Shown piece after piece: positions 34,322-43,471 of a stretch of DNA of 64,000 bases. The DNA comes from Comamonas serinivorans. GTDB taxonomy: Bacteria; Pseudomonadota; Gammaproteobacteria; Burkholderiales; Burkholderiaceae_C. Position 1 is the stretch's first letter; every line of letters begins with the position of its first letter. The translations under genes and the position numbers were made by a program. The stretch spans positions 3,534,001 to 3,598,000 of the forward strand of contig NZ_CP021455.1 of the NCBI RefSeq assembly GCF_002158865.1. Reading direction: 5' to 3'. Under the pieces are notes generated by a model. The model was not told the origin of the DNA. It saw only the letters and a program-made list of their open reading frames with translations, and made no database searches.

Positions 34322-35191
34322 TCACAGCCGCTTGCGCATGTGGACGTGCGGGATGCCCACCTCGTCGTAGGGTTCGCCTTCGGGCTGGTAGCCCGCCCGC
34401 GCATAAAAGCCCTGCGCACCGACCTGCGCCGACAGCAGCACCGCGGTGTCGCCGCGTGCACGCGCCGCCGCCTCCAGCGCCTGCAACACCTGCTCGCCCA
34501 AGCCCAGGCCCCGCAAGGGCTTGAGCACCGCCATGCGGCCCAGCTTGGCCACGCCGTGTTCCGCCGGCAACAGACGCCCCGTGGCCACGGCCTGGCCCAG
34601 GCCGTTGCGGGCCACGGCGTGCAGGCAGTGGGCATCGGCGGCGTCCCACTCCTCGTGCTCGGGCACGCCCTGCTCGTCGACGAACACGGTGCGGCGCAGC
34701 GGCGCGGCATCCGCCTCCAGCTCGGCCCAGCTGCCCGTGGTGACTTCGGTCATGGCGCCGCCCTGTGCGTGACGCTCGAGCATGGCGCGGAAGGCATCGG
34801 GAATGCGGGCAGGCACCTTGGTCCGCACATCGGCGAACACATACAGCAGCTCGGCCGTGGCGATCAAGCGGCCCGCCACAAACAGCGCCCCGTCGATCAC
34901 CATGGAGCTGTTGCCCAGGCGGCCGGTGCGCACGCAGATGTCGAGCAGGTCATCCATCTGGGCCGATGCGAGGTAATCCACCGTGGCCTTGCGCACGAAG
35001 AATTCGCCGCCCATGCGGGCCATGCCCGAGGCGTAGGGCAAGGCCATGTCGCGCCACCACTCGCCCACGGCCACGTCGAAGAAGTTCAGGTAATGGCCGT
35101 TGAACACCACGCCCTGCATGTCGAGTTCGGACCAGCGCACGCGCATGCGGTGGTGAAGGCGAAAATCGGCGGGCTGGGGCAAGGCGGTCAT
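34322..35191 (-). CDS. thioesterase (4HBT)-GNAT fusion protein
   Basis: 289 residues in two domains. Residues about 10-140 are a YbgC/FadM-like hotdog thioesterase (RVRWSELDMQGVVFNGHYLNFFD, with the Asp of the 4HBT active site in the ELD motif). Residues about 145-289 are a GNAT acetyltransferase of the ElaA type (RRTVFVDEQGVPEHEEWD; acetyl-CoA loop LKPLRGLGLGEQVL; QGFYARAGYQPEGEPYDEVGIPHVHM). The first domain probably hydrolyses an acyl-CoA and the second acetylates an amine. Such fusions are known in Burkholderiales. Start ATG at 35191; substrates unknown. Confidence 0.88.
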   Translation of the reverse strand: MTALPQPADFRLHHRMRVRWSELDMQGVVFNGHYLNFFDVAVGEWWRDMALPYASGMARMGGEFFVRKATVDYLASAQMDDLLDICVRTGRLGNSSMVIDGALFVAGRLIATAELLYVFADVRTKVPARIPDAFRAMLERHAQGGAMTEVTTGSWAELEADAAPLRRTVFVDEQGVPEHEEWDAADAHCLHAVARNGLGQAVATGRLLPAEHGVAKLGRMAVLKPLRGLGLGEQVLQALEAAARARGDTAVLLSAQVGAQGFYARAGYQPEGEPYDEVGIPHVHMRKRL

Positions 35192-35276
35192 GGGACACTC
35201 ACAGGGTTGAGACAGGGGCGATTGTCAGGCCTGCCGCGCATCCGGCAAGCTGGCGCATGACACCCTTTGCACACTG

Positions 35277-35328
35277 GCAGTATCCAGCCTTTGCCGTTTT
35301 TAAATGAACGAGGGTGGCCAGATACTGC
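35277..35328. repeat. 52-bp palindromic repeat, copy 13
   Basis: Outer arms GCAGTAT and ATACTGC, inner arms CCGTT and AACGA. It lies between the divergent starts of the thioesterase-GNAT and glyoxalase genes, within a likely promoter region. Confidence 0.9.
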
Positions 35329-35388
35329 CATTTTTTGACCTGCCGGCGTTCGCCCCGCAGGCCAACGCGCTTGAGGACATCCGCCACC

Positions 35389-35778
35389 ATGACGCTCACC
35401 ATCCCCGTGTTCCGCAGTTTCGACCAGGCCAAGGTCGAGGAGTTCTACCTCGGCTTCCTGGGCTTTGCGCAAGACTGGACGCACCGCTTTGACGCGAACG
35501 CGCCGCTGTACCAGCAGCTCAGCCTGCAGCACCCGACGCACCCCGAGCTCCGCTGTGTGCTGCACCTGTCCGAACACCACGGCGACGCCTGTCCCGGAGC
35601 CGCCGTGCGCATCGCCTGGGCCGACCTGGCCACCTTCCAGCAGCAGCTGCTGGACCAGCAGTACCGCTACGCCCGCCCTGGGCTGGAGACCACGCCCTGG
35701 GGCATGCGCGAGGTGCGGCTGGCCGATCCGTTCGGCAATCGCCTGGTGTTTGCCGAGGACCTGCCCGAGGGCGCATGA
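35389..35778 (+). CDS. glyoxalase/bleomycin-resistance family protein
   Basis: 129 residues from the ATG at 35389. Single VOC-fold unit of the bleomycin-resistance type: IPVFRSFDQAKVEEFYLGFLGF, then CVLHLSEHHGD and the C-terminal MREVRLADPFGNRLVFAED. The His in the SEHHGD loop and Glu in the final strand are in the usual metal-ligand or binding positions. In such proteins the fold may bind a drug or catalyse a metal-dependent reaction. The function is not determined by the sequence. Confidence 0.87.
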   Translation: MTLTIPVFRSFDQAKVEEFYLGFLGFAQDWTHRFDANAPLYQQLSLQHPTHPELRCVLHLSEHHGDACPGAAVRIAWADLATFQQQLLDQQYRYARPGLETTPWGMREVRLADPFGNRLVFAEDLPEGA

Positions 35779-35959
35779 CGGCTGGCCTGGGGCCGGACCA
35801 CGGATTCCGATGGCGGCAGCGGCGGTCAGCCGACAGATCGACGCGGTCATGACCTTGCCACCGCTGCCCGCCTGCGCGGCCGGACTTCAGCCACGACCGG
35901 GCTTTGCCTTCTGCCCAGGTCCCACGCTGGGGAAAAGCGACGAGTTGGTTCAATTTTCA

Positions 35960-36011
35960 GCAGTATCAGCCCATCGCCGTTTATGTTGAATCGATCATGG
36001 CTCCATACTGC
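35960..36011. repeat. 52-bp palindromic repeat, copy 14
   Basis: Outer arms GCAGTAT and ATACTGC are perfectly paired; inner left CCGTT, right AATCG. It lies in the otherwise empty 402-bp gap 35779-36180 between glyoxalase and YihY genes, in which I see no other feature. Confidence 0.9.
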
Positions 36012-36180
36012 ATGAGATTTTGATGACACCTGCACGGCCGTGCTGCGCGTGGCGCCATGGCGCCCAGGCACATCAGGTGAACCCCACGGCACCCAGCCAC
36101 CACGGCGCCAAGCCCGGGCCCGAATCGCGGTCCAACAAGGCGCCGGCCGCAACCGTCACGGGCACCGTCGAGCCCGGCAC

Positions 36181-37149
36181 TCAGGCACTCAGGACGTCGC
36201 CGGACTCGGCGGGCGCCTTCGCGATGGCCAGCGCCTTGGCCACGCTGGCGCCCAGCAGCAGGATGGCGAACGAGAAGTACATCCACATCAGCAGCACGAC
36301 GAGCGAGCCCGCCGCGCCATAGGCCGACACCATGGCGGCGCCCGAGAGGTAGGCCGCCATCAGGCTTTTGCCGACGGTGAACAGCAGCGCCGCGAAGGCC
36401 GCCCCGGCCCACAAAAAGCGCGTCGAGGGCTTGCTGCCGTCGCAAATGCGCATCAGGCCAAAGAACAGGGCCACCACCAGCGCAAACGACACCCCCTCGT
36501 TCACCCAGCGCCACAGGCTGGCCAGGGGCAGGTACTGGTTCAACCAGTTGGCCATGATGGACAGCACGGCCGACACCACCAGCGACACGACCAGCAGCAG
36601 GCCCAGCACCATGAGGTAGCCCACCCCACGGGCCCGCACCACGGCGATGTGCCACCAGGGTTTGGCTTCGGCACGAGCGCCCCAGATGGTCTTCAGCCCA
36701 TCCTGCAGGGCCACGAACACGCCGCTGGCGCCCGACAGCAGCACCACGAAGGCGATGACCGAGGCGACGATGCCCTCGGACGGCGTGGTCGCGCTGCGCG
36801 TGGCCTGCAGCAGCAGCTCGGCGGCACGCGGCCCCATGATGTCGGTCACGTGGGCGATGAGCTGGTCTTGCACCATGGCCTTGTCCAGCCACCAGCCCAG
36901 GCCGGCCACCACCACCACCATGAGCGGCGCCGCACTCAGCATGGCGTAGAACGACATCGCGGCCGCCATGCGCAGGCCGTCGGCACCCAGCCAGCCCTGC
37001 ACCGCCTGCACCAGCCAATGCCGGCGCACGCGGCTCACGCCGCCCGCCGCCGTCTCACTCAAACGCGCCACCGTGGAGGGAACGGCCTCAGCCGCGCCGC
37101 GCGGACGTTCCGGCGCTGCCAGCGCCGATGTGGAATCCGAAGTCTGCAT
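36181..37149 (-). CDS. YihY/BrkB family inner-membrane protein
   Basis: 322 residues with about six membrane helices. The first conserved segment is LRMAAAMSFYAMLSAAPLMVVVVAGLGWW, followed by the long helix IVASVIAFVVLLSGASGVFVALQDGLKTIWGAR, then GVGYLMVLGLLLVVSLVVSAVLS, FALVVALFFGLMRI, AGAAFAALLFTVGKSLMAAYL and GAAGSLVVLLMWMYFSFAILLLGA. This is the YihY/UPF0761/BrkB profile. Its role is unsettled: it was once wrongly called RNase BN, and lipid export has been proposed for relatives. It stands alone, with the start ATG at 37149. Confidence 0.92.
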   Translation of the reverse strand: MQTSDSTSALAAPERPRGAAEAVPSTVARLSETAAGGVSRVRRHWLVQAVQGWLGADGLRMAAAMSFYAMLSAAPLMVVVVAGLGWWLDKAMVQDQLIAHVTDIMGPRAAELLLQATRSATTPSEGIVASVIAFVVLLSGASGVFVALQDGLKTIWGARAEAKPWWHIAVVRARGVGYLMVLGLLLVVSLVVSAVLSIMANWLNQYLPLASLWRWVNEGVSFALVVALFFGLMRICDGSKPSTRFLWAGAAFAALLFTVGKSLMAAYLSGAAMVSAYGAAGSLVVLLMWMYFSFAILLLGASVAKALAIAKAPAESGDVLSA

Positions 37150-37300
37150 GGGTCGACTCTAACGCCCGCTTGCCCGCCCGGCCCGTCGGCACCCGTCACA
37201 GCCTGTGTAGGACAGGTTTGTCGCCCTGCCCCCTGCAGCCTGACGGGAGCGGCATCGCCCACCTCGTGATCCTGCCGCCTGTTCGGCGGACCACCCGTGC

Positions 37301-37834
37301 TCAGCGCAAGCCGCCGACGTAGCGGCCACGCCGCAAGGGCATGGGCGCGTCGGGCGGCGCCGGTGTGGCCGTGCTGTCCGCCCAGCCGCTGGGCAGCACG
37401 GTCTGGGGCCCTGTCGGCCATTCTGACGCCGGGCCGCGGCTGTCGCGAAATGGCCGCGTCTCGGGTGGCCGGGTGTCTGCCGGTCGCGTGTCTGCCGGCC
37501 GCGTGTCTGCGGGCCGCGCCTCGGGAATCCGCGTCTCGGCCGGCCGCGTGTCGCGTGCCTGCGGCGCCAGGCTGTCGGACCACGCACCGGCCTCGGCGCG
37601 CTGGCCCGGTCGGCGCGCGGGCCGTAAGCTGGTCATGGCCGCGCCGAAGCGCAAGGCCAGGCTGCCCAGCTCCTGGTCCATGTGCTCGTGGGCATGCGCC
37701 AGCGCCAGGTCGACCATGGCCAGCCCATACTCCCGGTTGCCGGCCATCCACTCGGTGTCGGTCACGCGCCCGACTTTGCGCCGCAGGGCCACATGCAGGT
37801 GAGCGGCCATGGCCAAACGTTCGCTGTCATTCAT
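37301..37834 (-). CDS. conserved hypothetical protein with Pro/Thr-rich repeat tail
   Basis: 177 residues from the ATG at 37834 (MNDSERLAMAAHLHVALRRKVGRVTDTEWMAG); an ATG at 37873 would add 13. The N-terminal 65 residues are a small helical domain (REYGLAMVDLALAHAHEHM) of a type I have seen as hypothetical proteins in Burkholderiales. The rest is low complexity, with pentapeptide repeats ADTRP made by 15-bp repeats at about 37470-37560. It is probably disordered. It reads away from the amt gene, 121 bp downstream of its stop. Confidence 0.7.
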   Translation of the reverse strand: MNDSERLAMAAHLHVALRRKVGRVTDTEWMAGNREYGLAMVDLALAHAHEHMDQELGSLALRFGAAMTSLRPARRPGQRAEAGAWSDSLAPQARDTRPAETRIPEARPADTRPADTRPADTRPPETRPFRDSRGPASEWPTGPQTVLPSGWADSTATPAPPDAPMPLRRGRYVGGLR

Positions 37835-37954
37835 GTCATCTCCTGCCGGATCCAGGCACCGGATCCGTTCCATCCACAGGCCGCCTGCGGGTCGCGCCGC
37901 CGCCTTGCGGGCAGCGGCAGCGCGGGGCAGACGCGCTGGGGCACCGGGTGGGCC

Positions 37955-39187
37955 TCAGTGCTGCCGTTCCAGGTGCACCCCCAGGTCCAGACCATGCGCC
38001 TCCACCTCAGGCGCCACCCGCCAGCGCGTCACCAGCCGGATGCCCAGCATGATGAGCGCCGTCGCCACCGCGCTGTAGCCCGCCACCGCCAGCACGGCGA
38101 TGGCCTGGTTCAGCAAGCTGGCCGCCTGGCCCGAGATGGCCGGCACCGCAAAGCACGCCGTCAGCAGCGAACCCACCAGGCCGCCCACGCCATGCACGCC
38201 GAACACGTCCAGCGAATCGTCCACACCGAGCAGGCGCTTGAGCCAGGTCGCGCCCCAAAAGCACACCACGCCCGCCACCAGGCCAATCCACAGGCCACCG
38301 CTGACCTGCACAAAGCCCGCCGCCGGCGTGACGGCCACCAGGCCGCCCACCATGCCCGACACCAGGCCCAGCAAGGTCGGCGCACCACGCACCAGCCATT
38401 CCACCAGCAGCCAGGCCAGCCCGCCCGCAGCGGCCGCCACCAGGGTCACCAGCAGGGCCAGCGCAGCGCGTCCGTCCGCCGTCAGCGCCGACCCCGCGTT
38501 GAAGCCGAACCAGCCGATCACCAGCAGCGCGCCGCCCATGGCCGTCCAGCCCAGGCTGTGGGGCTCGAACGGCTCCTGGCCAAACCCGCGCCGCGGCCCC
38601 AGCAGGGCCGCCACCACCAGCGCCGCCACACCCGCGTTGACGTGCACCACGGCGCCGCCCGCGAAATCGAGTGCCCCCATCTTGTGCAGCCAGCCCGTGG
38701 GCGCCCAAACCCAGTGCGCGACCGGCGCGTAGACCAGCACGCTCCAGAGCGCCGCGAACACCAGCAGCACCCCAAAGCGCATGCGCTCCACCACCGCCCC
38801 CACCACCAGGGCCGTGGTCAAGATGGCGAAGCTGAGCTGAAACATGGCGAACAGCGCCTCGGGCAGGTGCGGCGCCAGCGGACTCACGGTCAAGTGCTCG
38901 CGCACCAGGTCGTAGTCAAACGCGGCGAAACCCGCGCGGCCCAGACCGCCCAGCCACGACGAGCCGCCGCCAAACGCGAGCGAATAGCCCAGCGCAAACC
39001 AGGTCAGGGTGACCACGCAGGCAATGGCCAGCACCGAGCACAGCGTGTTGACGACGTTCTTGCGCCGCACCAGCCCCGCGTAGAACAGGGCCAGGCCCGG
39101 CAGCGTCATCAGCAACACCAACGCCGTGGCCACCAACATCCAGGCCGTGTCGGCCTTGTCGATGGCCGAAAAAAGCACCCCATCCAT
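37955..39187 (-). CDS. amt: ammonium transporter
   Basis: 410 residues, eleven helices by pattern. Amt/MEP/Rh channel that takes up ammonium/ammonia. Conserved segments are LPGLALFYAGLVRRKNVVNTL, the twin histidines in VVHVNAGVAAL and DVFGVHGVGGLVGSL, and GWFGFNAGS. AAGGA precedes the ATG. No glnK (PII) gene adjoins it, in contrast to the usual glnK-amt pair, and no N-terminal signal peptide is seen, so the start may lack a cleaved leader. Divergent from the SPFH gene. Confidence 0.94.
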   Translation of the reverse strand: MDGVLFSAIDKADTAWMLVATALVLLMTLPGLALFYAGLVRRKNVVNTLCSVLAIACVVTLTWFALGYSLAFGGGSSWLGGLGRAGFAAFDYDLVREHLTVSPLAPHLPEALFAMFQLSFAILTTALVVGAVVERMRFGVLLVFAALWSVLVYAPVAHWVWAPTGWLHKMGALDFAGGAVVHVNAGVAALVVAALLGPRRGFGQEPFEPHSLGWTAMGGALLVIGWFGFNAGSALTADGRAALALLVTLVAAAAGGLAWLLVEWLVRGAPTLLGLVSGMVGGLVAVTPAAGFVQVSGGLWIGLVAGVVCFWGATWLKRLLGVDDSLDVFGVHGVGGLVGSLLTACFAVPAISGQAASLLNQAIAVLAVAGYSAVATALIMLGIRLVTRWRVAPEVEAHGLDLGVHLERQH

Positions 39188-39380
39188 GCCGCATCCTTGT
39201 GCTTATCCTCAAATGATTACTTTTTGATGCAGGTTCCGTGCCAACTGCGGCAGCGGGCGCAGGCCCGCCGATGTGCGGGCACCCCACCCTAAAATGGCCG
39301 GCTTTGGGCAAGCGGTGCCACGCCGACACCCGGCGCGCGGCGAGCCGCGCCCGGATCCCGTCGCTTTTTCTGGAGCCAGC

Positions 39381-40493
39381 ATGGACTTTCTGAACATCAT
39401 CAAAAAGCAATTGATCGAGGTCATCGAATGGACCGATGACTCGCGCGACACGCTGTCGTACCGCTGGCCCGACGACGACAAGGAAATCAAGAACGGTGCC
39501 CAGCTCATCGTGCGCGAATCGCAGCAGGTGCAGTTCGTCGCGGCCGGCCAGTACGCCGACCTGTTCAACCCCGGCAAGCACACGCTGTCGACCGAGAACA
39601 TCCCCATCCTGTCCACCATCCTGGGCTGGAAATACGGCTTCCAGTCGCCGTTCAAGTGCGACGTCTACTACCTGAACACGCGCCTGTTCACGGGCAACAA
39701 ATGGGGCACCTCCAACCCCGTGATGATGCGCGACCAAGACTTCGGCGTGGTGCGCATCCGCGCCTTCGGCACCTACGACTTCCGCATCGTCGATGCGCCG
39801 CTGTTCCTGAAGGAAGTGGCCGGCACCGACCAGAACTTCCGCCTTGACGAGTTCAACGACACCATGCGCTCGCGCATCGTCAGCGTCTTCACCGAGGCGC
39901 TGGCCAAGGCCCACGTGCCCGTGCTCGACGTGGCCACGCGCTACAGCGAGATGGGCGACGCCCTGCTGCAGATCATCAACCCCAGCGTGCGCGAGAAGTA
40001 CGGCCTGGAGATCACCAGCTTCATCCTCGAGAACGTGTCGGTGCCGCCCGAGGTCGAGCAGGCCATCGACAAGCGCGCCTCCATGGGCGCCATCGGCAAC
40101 CTCAACGACTACGTCAAGTACCAGATGGGCCAGGCCATGACGGCCGGTGGCGATGCCAGCGCCACCGCCACCCTGCCCGCCACCATGGCCATGGGCTTCG
40201 GCATGGCGCAGGAGATGATGAAAAGCATGCAGCAAGGCGCAGGCGGCCCGGGGGCCGCTGCGGCGGGTGACCCGTTCTCGCCGGCGGCCGCGCAGGCGGC
40301 GCGGGCCGGTGCCGTCGCCGGCAGCGCCGGGGGTCTGCAGGTGCTGACGCCCGAACAGGCGGCCGAGGTGCTGTCCGTCGCACCGCAGGACGTGATCGCC
40401 GCCATCGAGGCCGGCGAACTCAAGGCGCGCAAGATCGGCACGGCCTGGCGCATCTCGCAGGCGGCACTGGACGAGTACCTGCGCGGCGGCTGA
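39381..40493 (+). CDS. SPFH-domain protein with C-terminal excisionase-type HTH
   Basis: 370 residues from the ATG at 39381 after TGGAG. The N-terminal 270 residues form an SPFH/virion core-like domain with no transmembrane helix (FLNIIKKQLIEVIEWTDDS, VRIRAFGTYDFRIVDAPLFL, IINPSVREKYGLEITSFILENVSVPPEVEQAIDKR). A Gly/Ala-rich linker follows. The last 50 residues (LTPEQAAEVLSVAPQDVIAAIEAGELKARKIGTAWRISQAAL) look like an excisionase-type helix-turn-helix. A neighbour gene 120 bp on encodes a zinc-ribbon membrane protein, which is probably its partner. Role in stress or membrane scaffolding is an inference. Confidence 0.88.
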   Translation: MDFLNIIKKQLIEVIEWTDDSRDTLSYRWPDDDKEIKNGAQLIVRESQQVQFVAAGQYADLFNPGKHTLSTENIPILSTILGWKYGFQSPFKCDVYYLNTRLFTGNKWGTSNPVMMRDQDFGVVRIRAFGTYDFRIVDAPLFLKEVAGTDQNFRLDEFNDTMRSRIVSVFTEALAKAHVPVLDVATRYSEMGDALLQIINPSVREKYGLEITSFILENVSVPPEVEQAIDKRASMGAIGNLNDYVKYQMGQAMTAGGDASATATLPATMAMGFGMAQEMMKSMQQGAGGPGAAAAGDPFSPAAAQAARAGAVAGSAGGLQVLTPEQAAEVLSVAPQDVIAAIEAGELKARKIGTAWRISQAALDEYLRGG

Positions 40494-40521
40494 CGGCCCG
40501 CCCCGCACCCTTTCTTCCTTG

Positions 40522-40573
40522 GCAGTATGCAACCCTTCTCGTTGATTGGTCAACGGGAAGAACCTCATACTCC
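40522..40573. repeat. 52-bp palindromic repeat, copy 15
   Basis: Outer arms GCAGTATG and CATACTCC, inner arms TCGTT and AACGG. It lies between the SPFH gene and the zinc-ribbon gene, 40 bp upstream of the latter's GTG start. Confidence 0.92.
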
Positions 40574-40613
40574 CTGACCATCGAACCGCTTCGCTCGCCG
40601 CGTACCGCCTGCC

Positions 40614-41750
40614 GTGAACACCAGCCCTGCCCGCTTCGAACCCGTCACCCCCAAGGTGGTGGGCAAGCACCCCTGCCCCGAATGCGGCGCCGACCTGCAA
40701 TGGAACGCCAAGGCGCAAAGCCTGCGCTGCCCCTATTGCGGCACCGTGGTGCCCTGGAGCGACGAGCAGCGGCAGGCGCTGGACGCGTCCGTGGTCGAGC
40801 AGGACCTGGAAACCGCCCTGCGCAACCCGCCCCAGGGACGCGGCTGGGGCGATGCGCGGCGCGAGGTGCAGTGCCAGAGCTGCAAGGCCATCTCCGTGTT
40901 CGTCGACGGCCGCGTGGCACAGCGCTGCGACTTCTGCGGCTCGCCCGCCATCGTCGCGCACGAGGAGCGCAACGACGCCATCACGCCACAGTCCATCCTG
41001 CCGTTCAAGCTCAGCGACGGCCAGGTGCGCGACACCGTGCGGCGCTGGTACGGCTCGCGCTGGTTCGCCCCCAACGCCCTCAAGCGCCTGGCGCTGACCG
41101 ACACGCTGCACGGCGTCTACCTGCCCTACTGGACCTTCGACGCCCACGTGCAGGCCAGCTGGACCGCCGACGCCGGCCACTACTACTACACCACCGAAAC
41201 CTACCGCGACAGCAACGGCAACACCCAGACGCGCCAGGTGCAGCACGTGCGCTGGACGCCGGCCGCGGGCCAGCTCGCGCACTTTTTCGACGACACCCTG
41301 GTGCCCGGCACCCAGGGCGTGGCGCTCAAGCTGCTGCGCGCCGTCGAGCCGTTTCCCACCACCTCCGACCTCCAGCCCTACAGCCCCGAGTTCGTGCGCG
41401 GCTGGACCGTGGAGCGCTACCAGGTCGACCTGGCCCAGGCCGCCCGGCTCGGCCAGCAAGAGATGGAAGATGCCACGCGCGCCCTGTGCGCCCAGGACGT
41501 GCCAGGCGACACCCACCGCAACCTGGTGGTGCACAGTACCTTCCGGGGCCGCACCTTCAAGCACATCCTGGTGCCCATCTGGCTGGTGGGCTACACCTAC
41601 GGCAGCCGACAGTTCCAGGTCGTGGTCAACGGCTACACCGGCACCATCGCCGGCGACCGGCCCTACAGCTGGGTGAAGATCACCCTGGCCGTGATCGCGG
41701 CGCTCATCGTGGCGATGGTGCTGTTCTCGGTCTACGGCGCGCAGCGCTGA
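40614..41750 (+). CDS. zinc-ribbon membrane protein (TFIIB-type zinc-finger domain)
   Basis: 378 residues with a GTG start at 40614. Two zinc ribbons: C21-C24 with C39-C42 (HPCPECGADLQWN, RCPYCG) and C87-C90 with C105-C108 (CQSCKAISVFVD, QRCDFCGSP). A middle domain (PQSILPFKLSDGQVRDTVRRWYGSRWFAP and YLPYWTFDAHVQASWTADAGHYYY) is followed by a single C-terminal membrane helix (ITLAVIAALIVAMVLFSV). Databases often call such proteins primosomal protein N'-like because of the ribbon only. It follows the SPFH gene, and this pair is the likely functional unit. Function unknown. Confidence 0.85.
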   Translation: MNTSPARFEPVTPKVVGKHPCPECGADLQWNAKAQSLRCPYCGTVVPWSDEQRQALDASVVEQDLETALRNPPQGRGWGDARREVQCQSCKAISVFVDGRVAQRCDFCGSPAIVAHEERNDAITPQSILPFKLSDGQVRDTVRRWYGSRWFAPNALKRLALTDTLHGVYLPYWTFDAHVQASWTADAGHYYYTTETYRDSNGNTQTRQVQHVRWTPAAGQLAHFFDDTLVPGTQGVALKLLRAVEPFPTTSDLQPYSPEFVRGWTVERYQVDLAQAARLGQQEMEDATRALCAQDVPGDTHRNLVVHSTFRGRTFKHILVPIWLVGYTYGSRQFQVVVNGYTGTIAGDRPYSWVKITLAVIAALIVAMVLFSVYGAQR

Positions 41751-42189
41751 AGCGATCCGCCGAGCGGGCGCGAGCGCATGGCAAGCCCGCTACATCGGTC
41801 CGCCTGGTAAGCCGCACGCCGAGGTCCGCGCTGGTTCACAAGGCCGATGAATCCGGGGCCGCCTTGAAGCTGGCTGGCCAAGCAGGCTGACATCCCCTGC
41901 ATCTCATGGTCCGGCTGAACGGGATGCCGAGATTGCCGCCCCTCAGGGCGGACATTCGGCTCGCGGATCCGGCCGTCGTTGGCAATGTCGATCTGCAGCG
42001 CTCTACGCCGCCATCGACAGGACCTGAACACCAGCGCGCCCCGGTGTGCGCCTTGGGTCCTGCGGCCGCAACCGCTGTCCCAGCACGAAGTGACAGCCAA
42101 CGCCCCCGCCAGCGAGCCCGGTGCACGTCGAACCCGCCGGTCCCGCTCAGTCGCTCACCTTCCGTAGGCAGGCATGCTTATCCCTTTGA
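41751..42189. other. gene-free gap after the zinc-ribbon gene
   Basis: No gene recognised between the zinc-ribbon gene and palindrome copy 16. Frames are short and have no family resemblance. Confidence 0.45.
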
Positions 42190-42241
42190 GCAGTATGAAT
42201 GCATTTGCGATCATCTTGAATCGGCCACTGCCTCATACCCC
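42190..42241. repeat. 52-bp palindromic repeat, copy 16
   Basis: Outer arms GCAGTATG and CATACCCC; inner left GCGAT, right AATCGG. It lies 75 bp upstream of the phosphoesterase start. Confidence 0.85.
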
Positions 42242-42316
42242 CATTTGAACGACCAAACTCACCAACCAGCCAACTCCTCGCCACCGGCCGGCCAAGGCCT
42301 GCGCCACAATGCGCGC

Positions 42317-43408
42317 ATGACCATGACCGTGCCGGCTTCCGCCTCCCTGATCCAGCCCCTGCCCGACGGCCCCCTTGATGTGGTGGGCGACATCCACGGC
42401 GAATGGGACGCCTTCCAACAGCTGATGCAGCACCTGGGCTACGACGCCCAGGGCCGCCACCCCCAAGGGCGCAAGCTCATCTTCGTGGGCGACCTCTGCG
42501 ACCGCGGCCCCGACAGTCCGGCCGTCATCGAACGCGTGGCCGACTGGGTCGCCGCAGGCCGGGCCTGGGTCACCATCGGCAACCACGAGATCAACCTGCT
42601 CGCGAACGACGCCAAGGACGGCTCGGCCTGGTTCTTCGATGCCCGCATCGCCTCGGACCGCGACCGCTACGAGCCCTATGCCCGCGCCACCGACGCCGGC
42701 CAGCGTCAGGCCATCCGCGACTTCTTCGCCAGCCTGCCCGTGGCCCTGGAGCGCGACGACCTGCGCGTGGTGCACGCCGCCTGGTCCGAGCCCCAGATCC
42801 AGGCCGTGCGCGCCTTGCCGCTGGGCCAGGTGGGCCAGTACTGGAACCAGTACGAAGAAGAAACCAACCGCGAAGCGCGCCAGGGCAGCCTGGCCACGCG
42901 CATGCTGCAGGAAAGCCGCGACTGGCCGCACAGCCTGGAAGACGGCGCACACCCGCCCCCGTTCCTGCCCGCGCACGCCGACAAGGAGCTGTCCAAGGCC
43001 ATGCACAACCCGATCAAGGTGCTGATCACGGGCGTGGAACGGCGGGGCTCCGTCCCCTTCTTCGCCGGCAACAAATGGCGCTTCGTCGAGCGCGTGTCGT
43101 GGTGGGACGGCTACGACCAGCCCACGCCGGTCATCGTCGGCCACTACTGGCGACGCGACCCCGGCGTCAGCCGGGGCCCGGCCCACAAGGGCGACCTGCA
43201 CATGTTCGAGCAGATCCCCACCCACGCTTGGCACGGCCTGCGCCACAACGTGTTCTGCGTCGACTACTCGGTGGGCGGCCGCTGGATCAGCCGCCGCAAC
43301 GGCCAGCCGCCCATCGGGGCGTTTCGCCTGGCCGCCATGCGCTGGCCCGAACGCGAACTCGTGTTCGACGACGGCGAGCGCGTGCCCAGCACGGCCTTCG
43401 GCGCTTGA
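42317..43408 (+). CDS. metallophosphoesterase, PrpA/ApaH-like
   Basis: 363 residues from the ATG at 42317. Calcineurin-like phosphoesterase with the metal sites D25-x-H27 (GDIHGEWD), GDLCDRGPDS (D59, R63) and GNHE (N89, H90), plus a downstream His in VIVGHYWRRD. The first block GDIHG and GDLVDRG are shared by PPP phosphatases and ApaH; the protein is longer and has extra C-terminal sequence, so it is not a canonical ApaH. It could dephosphorylate a protein or nucleotide. It stands alone, facing the convergent GNAT gene. Confidence 0.87.
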   Translation: MTMTVPASASLIQPLPDGPLDVVGDIHGEWDAFQQLMQHLGYDAQGRHPQGRKLIFVGDLCDRGPDSPAVIERVADWVAAGRAWVTIGNHEINLLANDAKDGSAWFFDARIASDRDRYEPYARATDAGQRQAIRDFFASLPVALERDDLRVVHAAWSEPQIQAVRALPLGQVGQYWNQYEEETNREARQGSLATRMLQESRDWPHSLEDGAHPPPFLPAHADKELSKAMHNPIKVLITGVERRGSVPFFAGNKWRFVERVSWWDGYDQPTPVIVGHYWRRDPGVSRGPAHKGDLHMFEQIPTHAWHGLRHNVFCVDYSVGGRWISRRNGQPPIGAFRLAAMRWPERELVFDDGERVPSTAFGA

Positions 43409-43471
43409 GCCCGCGCCGCGGCCGAGGCGGCGCCACCCGGGCGGCCATGGGGTCGCCGGGCGCGCTCCGCT

